DNA of 64,000 nucleotides from UBA10649 sp963700745 (GCA_963700745.1 CAVOYT010000013.1:124001-188000); one strand, 5' to 3'. Positions 35,981 through 45,850 are shown, numbered from the stretch's first letter. The notes: generated by a model from the letters alone, not told the origin. Numbers and translations: made by a program.

Positions 35981-36944
35981 ATGACCAGCGACAGTGGAAC
36001 CGTTCGGGACATCGGGGAGTTCGGACTCATCGACAAGATCACCCTGGGTGCATTGCGCGGTGACGAGCCGGGGGTGCTCGTGGGCCCGGGCGACGACACC
36101 GCCCTTGTCACGGCACCCGACGGCCGTGTCGCCGTCACCTGTGACCTGCTGGTCGAGGGTCGTCACTTCCGACGCGACTGGTCCACGCCGGTTGACGTCG
36201 GTCGCCGTGCCGCTGCTGCGTCCCTCGCCGACATCGCGGCCATGGGCGGGGTGGCGACCAGTCTCGTCGTCGGCTTCGGGGCGCCCGGCGATCTGCCGGC
36301 TGCCTGGGCGGTCAGCTGCACGGCCGGCCTGCGCGAGGAGGCCGCGCTGGTCGGCGCGCTCCTGGTGGGGGGCGACGTCGTGGAGGCACCCCAGGTGATC
36401 ATCAGCGTCACTGCGCTCGGCGACCTCGGAGGTCGCCCGCCGGTCCTTCGCTCGGGGGCCGATGCCGGGCGATGTCCTGGCGATTGCCGGCCGGTTCGGC
36501 TGGGCGGCCGCGGGCCTGGCCCTGCTGTCACGAGGCTTCCGCTCGCCGAAGGTGCTCGTCGACGCGCACCGCTACCCGCAACCGGACTACGCCGCGGGTC
36601 CGCGAGCAGCGCGAGGGCGGGGCGACGGCCATGATCGACGTCAGCGACGGGCTGGTCGCGGACGCCGGGCACGTGGCGCGGGCGTCCGGCGTCACGATCG
36701 AGATCGACACGAGCGACTGGGACATCCCCGAGCCGATGCAGGCGGCCGCCTCGGCCTACAACGTCGACCCGCACGAGTGGATGCTGACCGGGGGCGACGA
36801 CCATGCGCTGCTGGCGACCTTCCCGGCACGATGCGCCCCTGCCGGACGGCTTCCGGGCGATCGGTCGGGTGACGGCAGGGGAGCCGGTCGGTGCTGGTCG
36901 ACGGCGTGCCGCGCGACGAGGGTGGCCACCGCCACTTCGCCTGA
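35981..36944 (+). CDS. thiL: Thiamine-monophosphate kinase (three frameshifts)
   Basis: Final step of thiamine diphosphate synthesis, ATP-dependent phosphorylation of thiamine phosphate. N-terminal GEFGLIDKI and VLVGPGDDTALVTAP, then VTCDLLVEGRHFRRDW, RAAAASLADIAAMGG, MPGDVLAIAGRFGWAAAGLAL, TAMIDVSDGLVADAGHVA and LTGGDDHALLATFP, ending VPRDEGGHRHFA. Frames change near 36458, 36612 and 36830-36890 (two extra bases and one net missing). Expected length about 320 residues. ATG 35981 is 19 bases beyond the divergent RAM gene. Confidence 0.9.
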
Positions 36945-36984
36945 CCCTCACCGAAACCAGCGCCGGACGAACGTCCGGAAACGA

Positions 36985-37015
36985 CGAAGCGCTGCCGCAA
37001 TGCGGCAGCGCTTCG
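36985..37015. terminator. Terminator between convergent thiL and rpmB
   Basis: CGAAGCGCTGCCGCA pairs perfectly with TGCGGCAGCGCTTCG across a tiny loop, an almost continuous 31-base palindrome. A second small hairpin (CCGGAC with GTCCGG) precedes it at 36963-36978. Confidence 0.8.
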
Positions 37016-37029
37016 ATCAGGGAAGCTCG

Positions 37030-37218
37030 TCAGGCGCGGGTGACCTTGCCAGCCTTGATGCAGGCGGCGCACACGTTCAGGCGCTTCGGGGTGCGGCCGA
37101 CCATGGTGCGGACCCGCTGGATGTTCGGGTTCCAGCGCCGCTTCGTGCGGCGGTGCGAGTGAGAGATGCTGTGCCCGAAGCTGGGGCTCTTGCCGCAGAC
37201 GTCGCAGTTGGCAGCCAC
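37030..37218 (-). CDS. rpmB: 50S ribosomal protein L28
   Basis: Intact 62-residue protein: MAANCDVCGKSPSFGHSISH, RRTKRRWNPNIQRVR and CAACIKAGKV. The two Cys pairs (CDVC and CAAC) mark the zinc-binding C+ form. GTG 37218 follows AAGGAG at the right spacing; the longer frame upstream is not used. Confidence 0.95.
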   Translation of the reverse strand: MAANCDVCGKSPSFGHSISHSHRRTKRRWNPNIQRVRTMVGRTPKRLNVCAACIKAGKVTRA

Positions 37219-37343
37219 GGTGCACTCCTTCAGTCCCACGCGATCCCGGTGGGCGGTTCGTCGGTCAGGTGAGCGGTGACAACGCACCGCGAGGGACAAG
37301 GGTAGCCGAGCGCCCGTCCGTCCCCCAAATTGAGGGTACGGTC

Positions 37344-37378
37344 GGGTCAGGACCCAAACGAACGGTGGGTCAGGACCC
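37344..37378. repeat. Pair of 12-bp repeats upstream of the DAK2 gene
   Basis: GGGTCAGGACCC occurs at 37344-37355 and 37367-37378, period 23. Each copy is itself a near palindrome (GGGTC, AG, GACCC). The second ends 22 bases before the likely start codon, and a -10-like TACGGT lies at 37337. Placement suggests an operator, but nothing identifies the regulator. Confidence 0.55.
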
Positions 37379-37399
37379 TATGCCGTGAGGAGGATGCCG

Positions 37400-39025
37400 G
37401 TGCCCGCCATCGTGTCGTCCGCACTGGTGCGCGACTGGGTGCTGCGTGCCCTGAGCGGCCTGGGCGATGCCCGGGAGGACATTGACGCACTCAACGTGTA
37501 CCCCGTCCCGGACGGGGACACGGGGACGAATCTCTACCTCACGATGGAGTCCGCCTTCGAGTCTGTCGAGCAGTGCTGGGCTGCCGATGACGACTCCGCC
37601 GCGCCCCACGTCGACGAGGCGGCGCGAGCGATGTCGATGGGGGCCCTGATGGGCGCGCGAGGAAACTCCGGCGTCATCATGTCCCAGATCCTGCGGGGCA
37701 CCAGCGAGGTCCTCGGCGCGCTCACCGACGGGCAGGTGCTCGACGGAGCGTCCGTGTACTCGCTGCTGCGCCGAGCGGCGGATCTTGGCTACGAGGCCGT
37801 CGGCCGGCCGGTTGAGGGCACCATCCTCACGGTGGCGCGGGCGGCGGCCGACGCGGCCGGCGAGGTGATCGATTCGGGCACGTCCGACGCTGCGGCGGTC
37901 GTCACCGCGGCGGCCGACGGGGCTCGCGAGGCGCTGGCCCTGACCCCCACGATGCTCGAGGCGCTGCGGCTGGCCGGCGTCGTCGACGCGGGCGGCCAGG
38001 GCCTGGTGGTCGTCCTCGATGCCTTGGCGGAGGCGGTCACCGGGGTCCGACCGGCGGATCGAGCGGGTCCGCACGTGCCGGTCCCGCGCCCGGTCGATTC
38101 CGAGGCGACCCGCCACTACGGGGGACCCGCCTATGAGGTCATGTTCCTCCTGGACGCGGACGACGCGGCTGTCCCAGCCCTGCGGGCGGAGCTGGATGCG
38201 CTCGGGGACAGCCTGGTGGTGGTCGGAGGTGACCGCCTGTGGAACGTGCACGTGCACGTGGACGACGCCGGCGCGGCGATCGAGGCCGCGATGCGTGCTG
38301 GGCGGCCCTATCGGCTGCGGATCACGCACCTGGAACTGGTGATCGCCAAGGACGAGGCAGCCAAGCCCCGGGCGCTCGTCGCGGTGACGCACGGTCCCGG
38401 AATCGCCGAACTCCTCGGTGATGCGGGTGTGCGCCTGGTCCCGGCCGCGGCCCGCCAGCGCCCGTCCACGAGTGAGCTGCTCAACGCGATCGTCTTGTCC
38501 CACGCCGCGGAGGTCGTGGTGCTGCCCAGCGACAAGGACACCAGGGGAGTGGCGGAGGCGGCCGCCGAACAGGCCCGTGCGGCCGGTGTCCGGGTGTCCG
38601 TCATCCCCACCCGTTCCATCGTGCAGACGCTGGCTGCGGTCGCCGTGCACGATCCGTCCGCACGTTTCGACGACGACGTGGTGTCCATGACCCGGGCGGT
38701 TGGAGCCACTCGGTACGCCGCCGTGACCATCGCCAGCAGGGCGGCGCTGACCACGGTCGGCCCGTGCGAGGCCGGCGACGTCCTCGGACTGGTCGACGGC
38801 GACATCGTCATGGTGGGGTCAGGGCTGGCAGAAGTGGCACGGGAACTGCTCACCGGGATGCTCGCCGTCGGCGGCGAGCTCGTTACCCTCGTGATGGGGG
38901 CCGACGCCGAGGTCGACCTGCGGGACGACCTCCCCGAGTGGCTCGCGCAGGCGTTCCCTCTGACGGAGACCGTCGTGTACGAGGGCGGCCAGCCGCTGTG
39001 GCCGATGATCATGGGCGTGGAGTGA
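37400..39025 (+). CDS. DAK2/DegV-like kinase-family protein (FakA/YloV type)
   Basis: Intact, about 541 residues. The N-terminal DhaL (DAK2) domain has LNVYPVPDGDTGTNLYLTM with Mg-ATP aspartates and MGALMGARGNSGVIMSQIL; the C-terminal part has VVLPSDKDTRGVAEAAAEQA, a DegV-like fold. This is the FakA family, whose Firmicute members phosphorylate DegV-bound fatty acids. In Actinobacteria it commonly sits between rpmB and recG. AGGAGG at 37388-37393 favours GTG 37400; GTG 37385 and ATG 37394 are in frame but wrongly spaced. GTGA overlap with recG. Confidence 0.88.
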   Translation: MPAIVSSALVRDWVLRALSGLGDAREDIDALNVYPVPDGDTGTNLYLTMESAFESVEQCWAADDDSAAPHVDEAARAMSMGALMGARGNSGVIMSQILRGTSEVLGALTDGQVLDGASVYSLLRRAADLGYEAVGRPVEGTILTVARAAADAAGEVIDSGTSDAAAVVTAAADGAREALALTPTMLEALRLAGVVDAGGQGLVVVLDALAEAVTGVRPADRAGPHVPVPRPVDSEATRHYGGPAYEVMFLLDADDAAVPALRAELDALGDSLVVVGGDRLWNVHVHVDDAGAAIEAAMRAGRPYRLRITHLELVIAKDEAAKPRALVAVTHGPGIAELLGDAGVRLVPAAARQRPSTSELLNAIVLSHAAEVVVLPSDKDTRGVAEAAAEQARAAGVRVSVIPTRSIVQTLAAVAVHDPSARFDDDVVSMTRAVGATRYAAVTIASRAALTTVGPCEAGDVLGLVDGDIVMVGSGLAEVARELLTGMLAVGGELVTLVMGADAEVDLRDDLPEWLAQAFPLTETVVYEGGQPLWPMIMGVE

Positions 39026-41279
39026 GCGCGTCCCACGACCTGTTGCGTGCCCGGCTCTCCTCGGTCCTGGGCGGTCGGACGGCCGACGCCATGCGAAAGG
39101 GCCTCGGTCTGGCCACTGTCGAGGACCTCGTCCGGCACTACCCGCGCCGCTACGCCGAGCGCGGCGAGCTGACCGACCTGTCGACCCTCGCCGAGGGCGA
39201 GCAGGTGACGGTGCTGGCCGAGGTCCGCAAGGTGACGGTCCGCCCGATGCGCAATCGCCGCGGCACGATCCTCGAGGCGGTCGTCACGGACGGGCGCGAC
39301 GAGATGTCGCTGACGTTCTTCAACCAGAAGTGGCGCGAGGGGCAGTTGACGGTGGGCCGCCGAGGGCTGTTCGCCGGCCAGGTGTCGCAGTTCCGCGGCA
39401 AGGTGCAGCTGACGCACCCGGAGTTCGAGCTCCTGCCGGAAGGGGTCGACGACGACCCGCTGGCCGTGCTCGCCTTCGCCGGGGCCCTCATCCCGATCTA
39501 CCCGGCGTCGAAGGCGGTGACCTCGTGGCAGATCCACAAGGCGCTCGACGTGGTCCTGGCGCAGCTCGGCGAGCTCGACGACCCGGTGCCGTCCAACGTC
39601 CTCGCTGATCGCGGCCTGATGCCCCTGACCGAGGCCATCTGGGCCGTCCACCGCCCCACCAGTCGAGAGGACGTGGGGAAGGCGGTCGCCCGGCTCCGGT
39701 TCGAGGAGGCGTTCACCCTGCAGGTGCTGCTCGCCCAGCGAAGGCGGGAGGTCATGGCCCTGCCCGCCACCCGACGCGTCCCGGAGTCCAGCCCCCTCCT
39801 GGAGGCCTTCGATGCCCGCTTGCCCTTCACGCTGACGGCGGGCCAGCTGGAGGTCGCCGGGCAGATCGACCGCGACATGGCGAACGACCACCCGATGCAC
39901 CGCCTCCTGCAGGGAGACGTCGGCTCAGGCAAGACGGTGGTGGCGCTGCGCGCGATGCTGCGGGTCGTGGACGCCGGCGGCCAGGCGGCGCTCCTGGCAC
40001 CGACGGAGGTGCTCGCCGCGCAGCACCACCGCTCGATCACTGCCCTGATGGGACCGCTGGCCGAGGGCGGGCGGCTGGGCGGCGCCGAGACGGCGACGAG
40101 AGTGGCCCTGCTGACCGGGTCGCAACGCACGGGCCAGCGACGCCAGGAGCTCCTCGACATCGTGAGCGGCGAGGCCGGGATCGTGGTCGGCACGCATGCC
40201 CTCATCCAGGACAAGGTCGACTTCCACGACCTCGGGCTCGTGGTGGTCGACGAGCAGCATCGGTTCGGCGTCGAGCAGCGTGCCGCGCTATCGGCGAAGT
40301 CGGGCGACGGCTCGCGGCCACACGTCCTCGTCATGACCGCCACCCCGATCCCGCGGACAGTGGCCATGACGGTCTTCGGCGACGTGGACGTCTCGACCCT
40401 GTCCGAGCTGCCGGCCGGCCGCGCCGCAATCACCACGCACGTGGTGACCCCGCGGGAGCAGCCGACCCATGCCGCGCGGGCGTGGCAGCGGGTCCACGAG
40501 GAGGTGGCCGCCGGGCACCGGGTGTTCGTCGTCTGCCCGCGCATTGGCGACGACGCGGAGAGCGATGGTGGCGCAGCCGCTCAGTTCGACACTGGGAATA
40601 TGGGCGAGGACGAGTGGTGGGCCGAGGATGCCGACGACACACCGGCGGGCGCGGTCAGCCTCGCCTCGGTGGTCCCGCTGGCCCGGTCGCTGGCCGACAA
40701 CGAGCTTGCGGGCCTGCGCCTCGGCGTGCTGCATGGTCGCCTGAGCGGTGACGAGAAGGACGACGTGATGCGCCGGTTCGCCGATGCGTCCGTCCCCGAC
40801 GGCATCGATGTGCTGGTCTCGACCACCGTCATCGAGGTCGGCGTCGACGTGCCGAACGCCACGATGATGGTGGTCATGGATGCCGATCGGTTCGGGATCT
40901 CGCAGCTCCATCAACTGCGCGGACGGGTGGGCGAGGTGGGCTTCCGGGCCTGTGCCTCCTCGTCACGGATGCGGAGGCTGGGTCGCCGGCCCGCGAGCGG
41001 CTGGCTGCCGTCGCGTCCACCACCGACGGCTTCGCACTGTCGGCACTCGATCTGGAGCTCCGGCGCGAGGGTGACGTCCTGGGCAGCTCGCAGTCGGGCA
41101 GGCGCAGCTCATTGCGGCTGCTCGAGGTGGCCCGGCACGAGGACGTCATCCTCGACGCCCGGGCTGCCGCCCACGCCATCGTCGATACCGACCCCGCTCT
41201 CGACGCGTTCCCTGCCCTGGCGGCCGCCGTGGAGGACCTGGAGGCCGACGAGCAGGCCGAGTTCCTGGAGAAGGCGTGA
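39022..41279 (+). CDS. recG: ATP-dependent DNA helicase RecG (one frameshift)
   Basis: About 752 residues; branch migration of Holliday junctions and fork regression. Wedge domain at the start, then Walker A LLQGDVGSGKTVVALRAML, the DExH variant VVVDEQHRFGVEQRAAL, VMTATPIPRTVAMTVFGDVD and motif VI in QLHQLRGRVGR. Between motifs IV and V there is an acidic insertion (DDAESDGGAAAQFD then EDEWWAEDADDTPAG) absent from the E. coli protein. One C seems missing near 40936; the next frame continues GLPGLCLLVTDAEAGSPA and ends EFLEKA. GTG 39022 overlaps the DAK2 stop. Confidence 0.94.
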
Positions 41280-41887
41280 CCCGGATCATCGCCGGAGCAG
41301 CCCGGGGCCGACGCCTGGCCGTCCCCGGCTCGGGCACCCGGCCCACGTCGGATCGCGTGCGCGAGGCGATCTTCTCCGCCCTCGACAGCCAGTTGCTCGC
41401 CACTGACGCGGCCTGGTCGGAGTTCGCCGTCCTGGACCTCTTTGCCGGGACCGGTGCGTTGGGCCTGGAGGCCCTCAGCCGCGGCGCTCGAGGGGCGGTG
41501 CTCGTCGAGAGGTCGCGCGATGCGGCACGGATCCTCTCGGCCAACGCTGACGCGGTGGGGTGCCCTGGCGCCGAGGTCCTCGTGCGTGACGTCCGCCGGC
41601 TCGCCGCCATGCCGCCCCCGCAGGAGGGTGCCGGGCTGGTGTTCGTGGATCCCCCCTACGACTGGCCGGCCGAGGACATCCGCGACCTCCTCGACGGACT
41701 GTGGGCGGCGCGCTGGATCGCCGATGGAGCCCGGGTGATCGTCGAGCGACCCGCCCGCGACCCCGACTCCCCGATCCCGGCGGGCTGGGAGCAACCACGG
41801 CGACGACCGTACGGGGACACGGCGCTTTGGTACGGTCGTTGCGCGCCATCGACGGACGCCGGAATCCCCGGCGAGGAGGGGGTCTGA
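41276..41887 (+). CDS. rsmD: 16S rRNA (guanine(966)-N(2))-methyltransferase
   Basis: Intact 203-residue Rossmann methyltransferase: RIIAGAARGRRLAVPGSGTRPTSDRVREA at the start in family-specific form, SAM-binding VLDLFAGTGALGLEALSRGA, and catalytic VFVDPPYDW (DPPY). Four-base overlap with recG (GTGA) and one base with coaD. Confidence 0.94.
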   Translation: MTRIIAGAARGRRLAVPGSGTRPTSDRVREAIFSALDSQLLATDAAWSEFAVLDLFAGTGALGLEALSRGARGAVLVERSRDAARILSANADAVGCPGAEVLVRDVRRLAAMPPPQEGAGLVFVDPPYDWPAEDIRDLLDGLWAARWIADGARVIVERPARDPDSPIPAGWEQPRRRPYGDTALWYGRCAPSTDAGIPGEEGV

Positions 41888-42381
41888 TGCGCACGGCCGT
41901 CTGCCCCGGATCCTTCGACCCGGTCACCAACGGGCACCTGGATGTCTTCGCGCGTGCGTCCGCCATGGCGGACGAGGTCATCGTCGGGGTCCTCATCAAC
42001 CACTCCAAGGCGGGCCTGTTCTCCATCGAAGAGCGCATCGAGATGCTTCGGGAGGTCGTGGCCCCGTATCCCAACGTCCGGGTCGACTCCTTCCACGGCC
42101 TGCTGGTCGACTACTGCAAGGTGCACGGGGTCACGGCCATCGTGAAGGGCCTGCGCGCCGTCAGTGACTTCGACTACGAACTGCAGATGGCCCAGATGAA
42201 CTACCGGCTCAGCGGGGTCGAGACGGTCTTCATCACCACCAATCCGCTCTACAGCTTCCTGTCCTCGAGCCTGATCAAGGAGGTCGCCCGTTTCGGCGGC
42301 GATGTCGACGGATTGGTGCCCGAGACCGTGTTGAAGCGCCTGAGCGAGAAACTCTCGGACACAATGGGGCAACAGCAGTAG
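41887..42381 (+). CDS. coaD: Phosphopantetheine adenylyltransferase
   Basis: Intact 164-residue enzyme of coenzyme A synthesis. CPGSFDPVTNGHLDVFARA carries the nucleotidyltransferase HxGH-type motif (TNGH), followed by VKGLRAVSDFDYELQMAQMN and YSFLSSSLIKEVARFGGDV. ATG overlaps the rsmD stop (TGATG). Confidence 0.96.
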   Translation: MRTAVCPGSFDPVTNGHLDVFARASAMADEVIVGVLINHSKAGLFSIEERIEMLREVVAPYPNVRVDSFHGLLVDYCKVHGVTAIVKGLRAVSDFDYELQMAQMNYRLSGVETVFITTNPLYSFLSSSLIKEVARFGGDVDGLVPETVLKRLSEKLSDTMGQQQ

Positions 42382-42406
42382 ACCGCCCCGTCGTCAAGGA
42401 GCCTTC

Positions 42407-42952
42407 GTGGACGTTCAGGAACGACTCGACGAACTCGCCGTCCTCATCGAGGACGCCAAGGCGATGCCGCTCTCGGCCTCCTGCCTCGTGAACCGCTCGC
42501 AGGTGCTCGACCTCATCGAGGAGATCCGGCAGCTGCTGCCGGAGTCGGTCCAGCGGGCCGACGAGCTGCTGGCCGATCGTGAGGCCGTGGTCCAGGACGG
42601 CCGCCGTGAGGCCGACCGCATTCTCGACCGTGCCCGCACCGAGGCTGACCGGCTGGTCTCAGAGCACGAGGTGTACCTCGCGGCAGTCGACGAGGCGAAT
42701 GCGGTCACCGAGCAGACGGCGACGGAGACGGCCCGGATGCGCAAGGAGACCGACGACTACATCGATGCCAAGCTGGCCACCTTCGAGATCACGCTGCAGA
42801 AGACCCTGCAGACTGTCGACCGGGGTCGCGAGCGCTTGCGCAGCCAGATGTACCAGGAGTTGGCCCCCGTCGTGGAACCCGTCTATGACGACGCAGCCTT
42901 CGAGGACACCGGGTTCATGGAGCGTCCGGCGGACTTCGACGACCGTCGCTGA
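42407..42952 (+). CDS. SepIVA-like coiled-coil septation protein
   Basis: Intact 181-residue acidic protein, almost wholly helical, with heptads from about residue 45 to 150 (VQRADELLADREAVVQDG, ARTEADRLVSEHEVYLAAVD) and no membrane segment. The start VQERLDELAVLIEDAKAMPLSASC and its place directly before yceD-rpmF match mycobacterial SepIVA (Rv2927c), a DivIVA-like factor needed for septation and polar growth. GTG 42407 follows AAGGAG. Identity is by length, coiled coil and gene order, so the name is likely but not proved. Confidence 0.75.
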   Translation: MDVQERLDELAVLIEDAKAMPLSASCLVNRSQVLDLIEEIRQLLPESVQRADELLADREAVVQDGRREADRILDRARTEADRLVSEHEVYLAAVDEANAVTEQTATETARMRKETDDYIDAKLATFEITLQKTLQTVDRGRERLRSQMYQELAPVVEPVYDDAAFEDTGFMERPADFDDRR

Positions 42953-43014
42953 CCGACCGGTTTTCGCCATTCCGGAGGGCACAAGGTAGCCTTTCGCGAG
43001 GCCTCTAGCGAGGC

Positions 43015-43028
43015 CACGGCTAGCCGTG
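43015..43028. promoter_or_regulatory. 14-bp palindrome upstream of yceD-rpmF
   Basis: CACGGCTAGCCGTG is a perfect palindrome 19 bases before the yceD GTG. A -10-like TAGCCT lies upstream at 42987, so the palindrome would be in the 5' leader. It could be an operator or a leader hairpin. Confidence 0.4.
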
Positions 43029-43047
43029 CCGAAAGTGGAGGGTCCCT

Positions 43048-43614
43048 GTGACCGGCCTCGACCCGACAGATCCGCTCGTCATTGACGTGCGGAACCTGCA
43101 GCGCAGACCCGGGTCGATGGTCACCGTGACCCGAACCTCTCCGGCCCCGGCTGGCCTTGGCGTCGCGATGGCTCGGGTTCCCGAGGGATCGCCAATCGAT
43201 CTGGATCTGCGATTGGAGTCCGTTCTCGAGGGTGTCCTGGTGTCCGGTACGGCGGACCTGCAGATCGGTGCGGAGTGCTCGCGCTGCCTGGAGCCCGTCG
43301 AATGGCACGAGGAGTTCGACCTCACCGAGCTGTTCCGATACCCGGCGACCGACGCGCGTGGCGCGATCGTCGAGGAGGAGGATGAGTCCGAGGATCCACT
43401 GCCGGTACTGCAGGACGACCTGATCGACCTGCAGCCGGTGCTGCGGGACGCAGTGGTGCTCGATCTGCCACTCGCCCCGCTGTGCAGCGAGGACTGCCTC
43501 GGCCTGTGCCCCGAATGCGGGATACGGCTCGAGGACGACCCGCAGCACGTGCATGAAACGTCCGACCCCCGCTGGGCGGCCCTCGCCGCCTTGGTGGACC
43601 CGGACGCGACGTAA
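43048..43614 (+). CDS. yceD: YceD/DUF177 family protein
   Basis: Intact 188-residue protein of the family always found before rpmF and implicated in 23S rRNA maturation. The core reads VLEGVLVSGTADLQIGAECSRCLEPV and the C-terminal zinc-type cysteines are in APLCSEDCLGLCPECGIRL, followed by DPRWAALAAL. GTG 43048 follows GGAGGG. Confidence 0.92.
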   Translation: MTGLDPTDPLVIDVRNLQRRPGSMVTVTRTSPAPAGLGVAMARVPEGSPIDLDLRLESVLEGVLVSGTADLQIGAECSRCLEPVEWHEEFDLTELFRYPATDARGAIVEEEDESEDPLPVLQDDLIDLQPVLRDAVVLDLPLAPLCSEDCLGLCPECGIRLEDDPQHVHETSDPRWAALAALVDPDAT

Positions 43615-43659
43615 GCCCGGACCCTCGCGCCGCGAGAGACCCTGACCGAAGGAATCACC

Positions 43660-43833
43660 GTGCCTGTTCCCAAGCGGAAGACGTCCCGCTCCAACACCCG
43701 TCACCGCCGTTCGCAGTGGAAGACCACGGTGCCGAACCTGGTCACCTGTGCGCGCTGCAAGGAGAAGCGGCTCGCACACACGGCATGCCCGACGTGCGGC
43801 ACCTACGCCAAGCGCCGCGTCCTGGACGTCTAG
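43660..43833 (+). CDS. rpmF: 50S ribosomal protein L32
   Basis: Intact 57-residue protein beginning MPVPKRKTSRSNTRHRRSQW, with zinc cysteines CARC and CPTC. GTG 43660 after GAAGGAAT. It is too short for most ORF filters. It is followed three bases later by plsX, the standard rpmF-plsX pair. Confidence 0.96.
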   Translation: MPVPKRKTSRSNTRHRRSQWKTTVPNLVTCARCKEKRLAHTACPTCGTYAKRRVLDV

Positions 43834-43836
43834 CAG

Positions 43837-44851
43837 TTGACCACTGTCGCCCTCGACCTCCTCGGTGGCGACGGGGCGCCTGGGGTGGTCGCGGACGCGA
43901 TCGCCCGTCTGGTCGGGGTCGGCAAGAAGGCCGACACCCCTGAATCCTCCGGCGACCCGATCGATCTCATCGTCGTCGGTCCGGCGAAGACCGCACGAGC
44001 TCTGCTGGCGGACCGCGGAGTGTCGCTTGACGCTGTGCGAATCGTCGACGCTGGCCGTGGCGCATCGATGACGGCCAACCCGATCTCGACGCTGCGAAAC
44101 CACGACGACGTCACTGTGTCCGTGGCCGTTGGCCTCGTGGCCGGCGGCCTGGCGGACTCCTGGGTCTCGGTCGGCCATACCGGCGCCGCTGTCGCCGCGG
44201 CCGTGCTGGGCCTGGGGCGCGTCACGGGCATGTCCCGCCCCGCGCTTGCGGTGGTCGTCCCGGCCCTCGCGGGCCCGGTCGTTCTCGTGGACGCAGGGGC
44301 CGCCCCCGACGCCACCCCAGACATCCTGCGCCAGTTCGCGCTGGCCGGGCTGGGCCTACGCCCGGGCGCTGGGCGTCAGCGATCCCGGCGTTGGCCTGCT
44401 GACCATCGGGAGCGAGGCGGGAAAGGGCGATCGGCTCCGCCGATCCACGCATGACCTCTTCTCGGAGTCGTTCCCCGGCACTGGAGTTCGCTACGTGGGC
44501 GCTGTCGAGGGTCATGACGTCGCGCTCGGGAGCCTGGCTCAGGTGATCGTGACTGATGGCTTCACCGGGAACGTCCTGCTCAAGGGGATCGAGGGTGCGG
44601 TCCGTTGGTCGGCTCATGAGATGGGCGCGGCGTACGGCGACCCGGAGCCGGCCCGATCGATCGTGCGGCGGACGGCGACCTCCGAATTCGCGGGCGGCAT
44701 GCTGCTCGGGGTGAACGGCGTGACCGTCGTCGGGCACGGCGCCGGCACGCCCGACGAGATCTGCGCGTGCGTGAACCTGGCGGCGCGCGCCTCGAGACTG
44801 GGACTGGTGCAGGAGACGCAGGTCGCCCTCGCGAAGGTCGCGCGGTCGTGA
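43837..44851 (+). CDS. plsX: Phosphate acyltransferase PlsX (one frameshift)
   Basis: Makes acyl-phosphate from acyl-ACP for phosphatidic acid synthesis. Starts TTG (VALDLLGGDGAPGVVADAI, where the family usually has AMGGD), then WVSVGHTGAAVAAAVLGLGR (the AGNTGA site in altered form, SVGHTGA), VLVDAGA, LLTIGSEAGKGD and QVIVTDGFTGNVLLKGIEG. The frame changes by one extra base near 44350. About 338 residues. Two active-site motifs are less canonical than in model PlsX proteins, as I recall for actinobacterial forms. GTGA overlap with the next gene. Confidence 0.88.
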
Positions 44852-45132
44852 CGCCGGAGCACCGCGTCGCCGCAGGACTGGTCGAGGATGCCCTCGGCGA
44901 GGTCTTCGATCCCGGGGTCGTCGCTGGGCTCCGCGAGGACTCGCCGCTGTCCGCCCTGGGGATGTCGCCGGCTGACGCCGTCTGCCTGGCTGATGCCGTC
45001 GGCACCATGGCGGAGCGAGCCGGACTCACGTGTGCACTCGATGACGCGGATTTCGTCACCGAGGGGGACCTGACCGTCGCCGATCTCGTGGGGACGGTCC
45101 TGGGCAGACTCACTGGGGAGGAGCGCCCGTGA
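44848..45132 (+). CDS. Acyl-carrier-protein-like protein lacking the phosphopantetheine serine
   Basis: Intact 94-residue acidic helical protein (VTPEHRVAAGLVEDALGEVF, DSPLSALGMSPADAVCLADAV, LTVADLVGTVLGRLTG). Spacing and pattern follow ACP helices I to IV, and it lies between plsX and rnc where acpP occurs in many bacteria. However the DSL motif that carries phosphopantetheine is replaced: where LGADSLD is expected the sequence reads LGMSPAD, with Pro at the serine position. A nearby DSP could only substitute if the loop were shifted. It overlaps plsX and rnc by four bases each, so it is expressed with both. Confidence 0.65.
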   Translation: MTPEHRVAAGLVEDALGEVFDPGVVAGLREDSPLSALGMSPADAVCLADAVGTMAERAGLTCALDDADFVTEGDLTVADLVGTVLGRLTGEERP

Positions 45133-45840
45133 TCACGGACACTGCGGAACTCCGGCGCACCCTGCACGTTGACATCGATCCCGGGCTGCTGACGCTGGCG
45201 CTCACGCACCGGTCCTACGCCTATGAGAACGGCGGGCTCCCGACGAACGAGCGGCTGGAGTTCCTCGGCGACTCGGTGCTCGGCATCGTCGTCACCGAGA
45301 CCCTCTACACGACCTACCCGGACTGGTCCGAGGGGCGCCTGGCCAAGCTCAGGGCGGCCGTGGTCAACGCCGCTGCCCTCGCCGATGTCGCCCGGACGCT
45401 CGGGGTGGGGGACTACGTCTACCTCGGGCCGCGGCGAGGAGACCACCGGCGGGCGGGACAAGTCGTCGATCCTCGCCGACACGATGGAGGCACTGTTCGG
45501 CGCCGTCTTCCTCGACTCGGGAATCGACAGGGCCCGGGAGGTGATCCACCGGCTGTTCGACCCCCTGATCACGAAGGCGGCGGAACTCGGAGCGGGGCTG
45601 GACTGGAAGACGTCCCTGCAGGAGGTGGCCGCCGCGGCTGGGCTCGGCCTGCCGGACTACCGGGTCAGCGATGTCGGACCGGATCACGCGAAGGAGTTCT
45701 CCGCCGAGGCCGTGATCGCCGGCGACGTCCTCGGCGAAGGGTCGGGACGTTCGAAGAAGGTCGCCGAGCAGCGTGCTGCCGCGCAGGCCTATGAGCGGAT
45801 CCTGCGCGAGCATCCGGACGTCCCGGCCGCGGACGGCTAG
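45129..45840 (+). CDS. rnc: Ribonuclease III (one frameshift)
   Basis: Double-strand-specific endoribonuclease for rRNA and mRNA processing, about 236 residues. ALTHRSYAYENGG and the signature NERLEFLGDSVLGIVVTE with catalytic acids, then ADTMEALFGAVFLDSG and a C-terminal dsRNA-binding domain (DWKTSLQEVAAAAGLG, GSGRSKKVAEQRAAAQAYE). One extra G near 45429 (GGGCCGC for GGCCGC) breaks the frame between YVYLG and RGEETTGGRDK. GTGA overlap with the ACP-like gene. Confidence 0.94.
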
Positions 45841-45850
45841 GCGCACCGGG

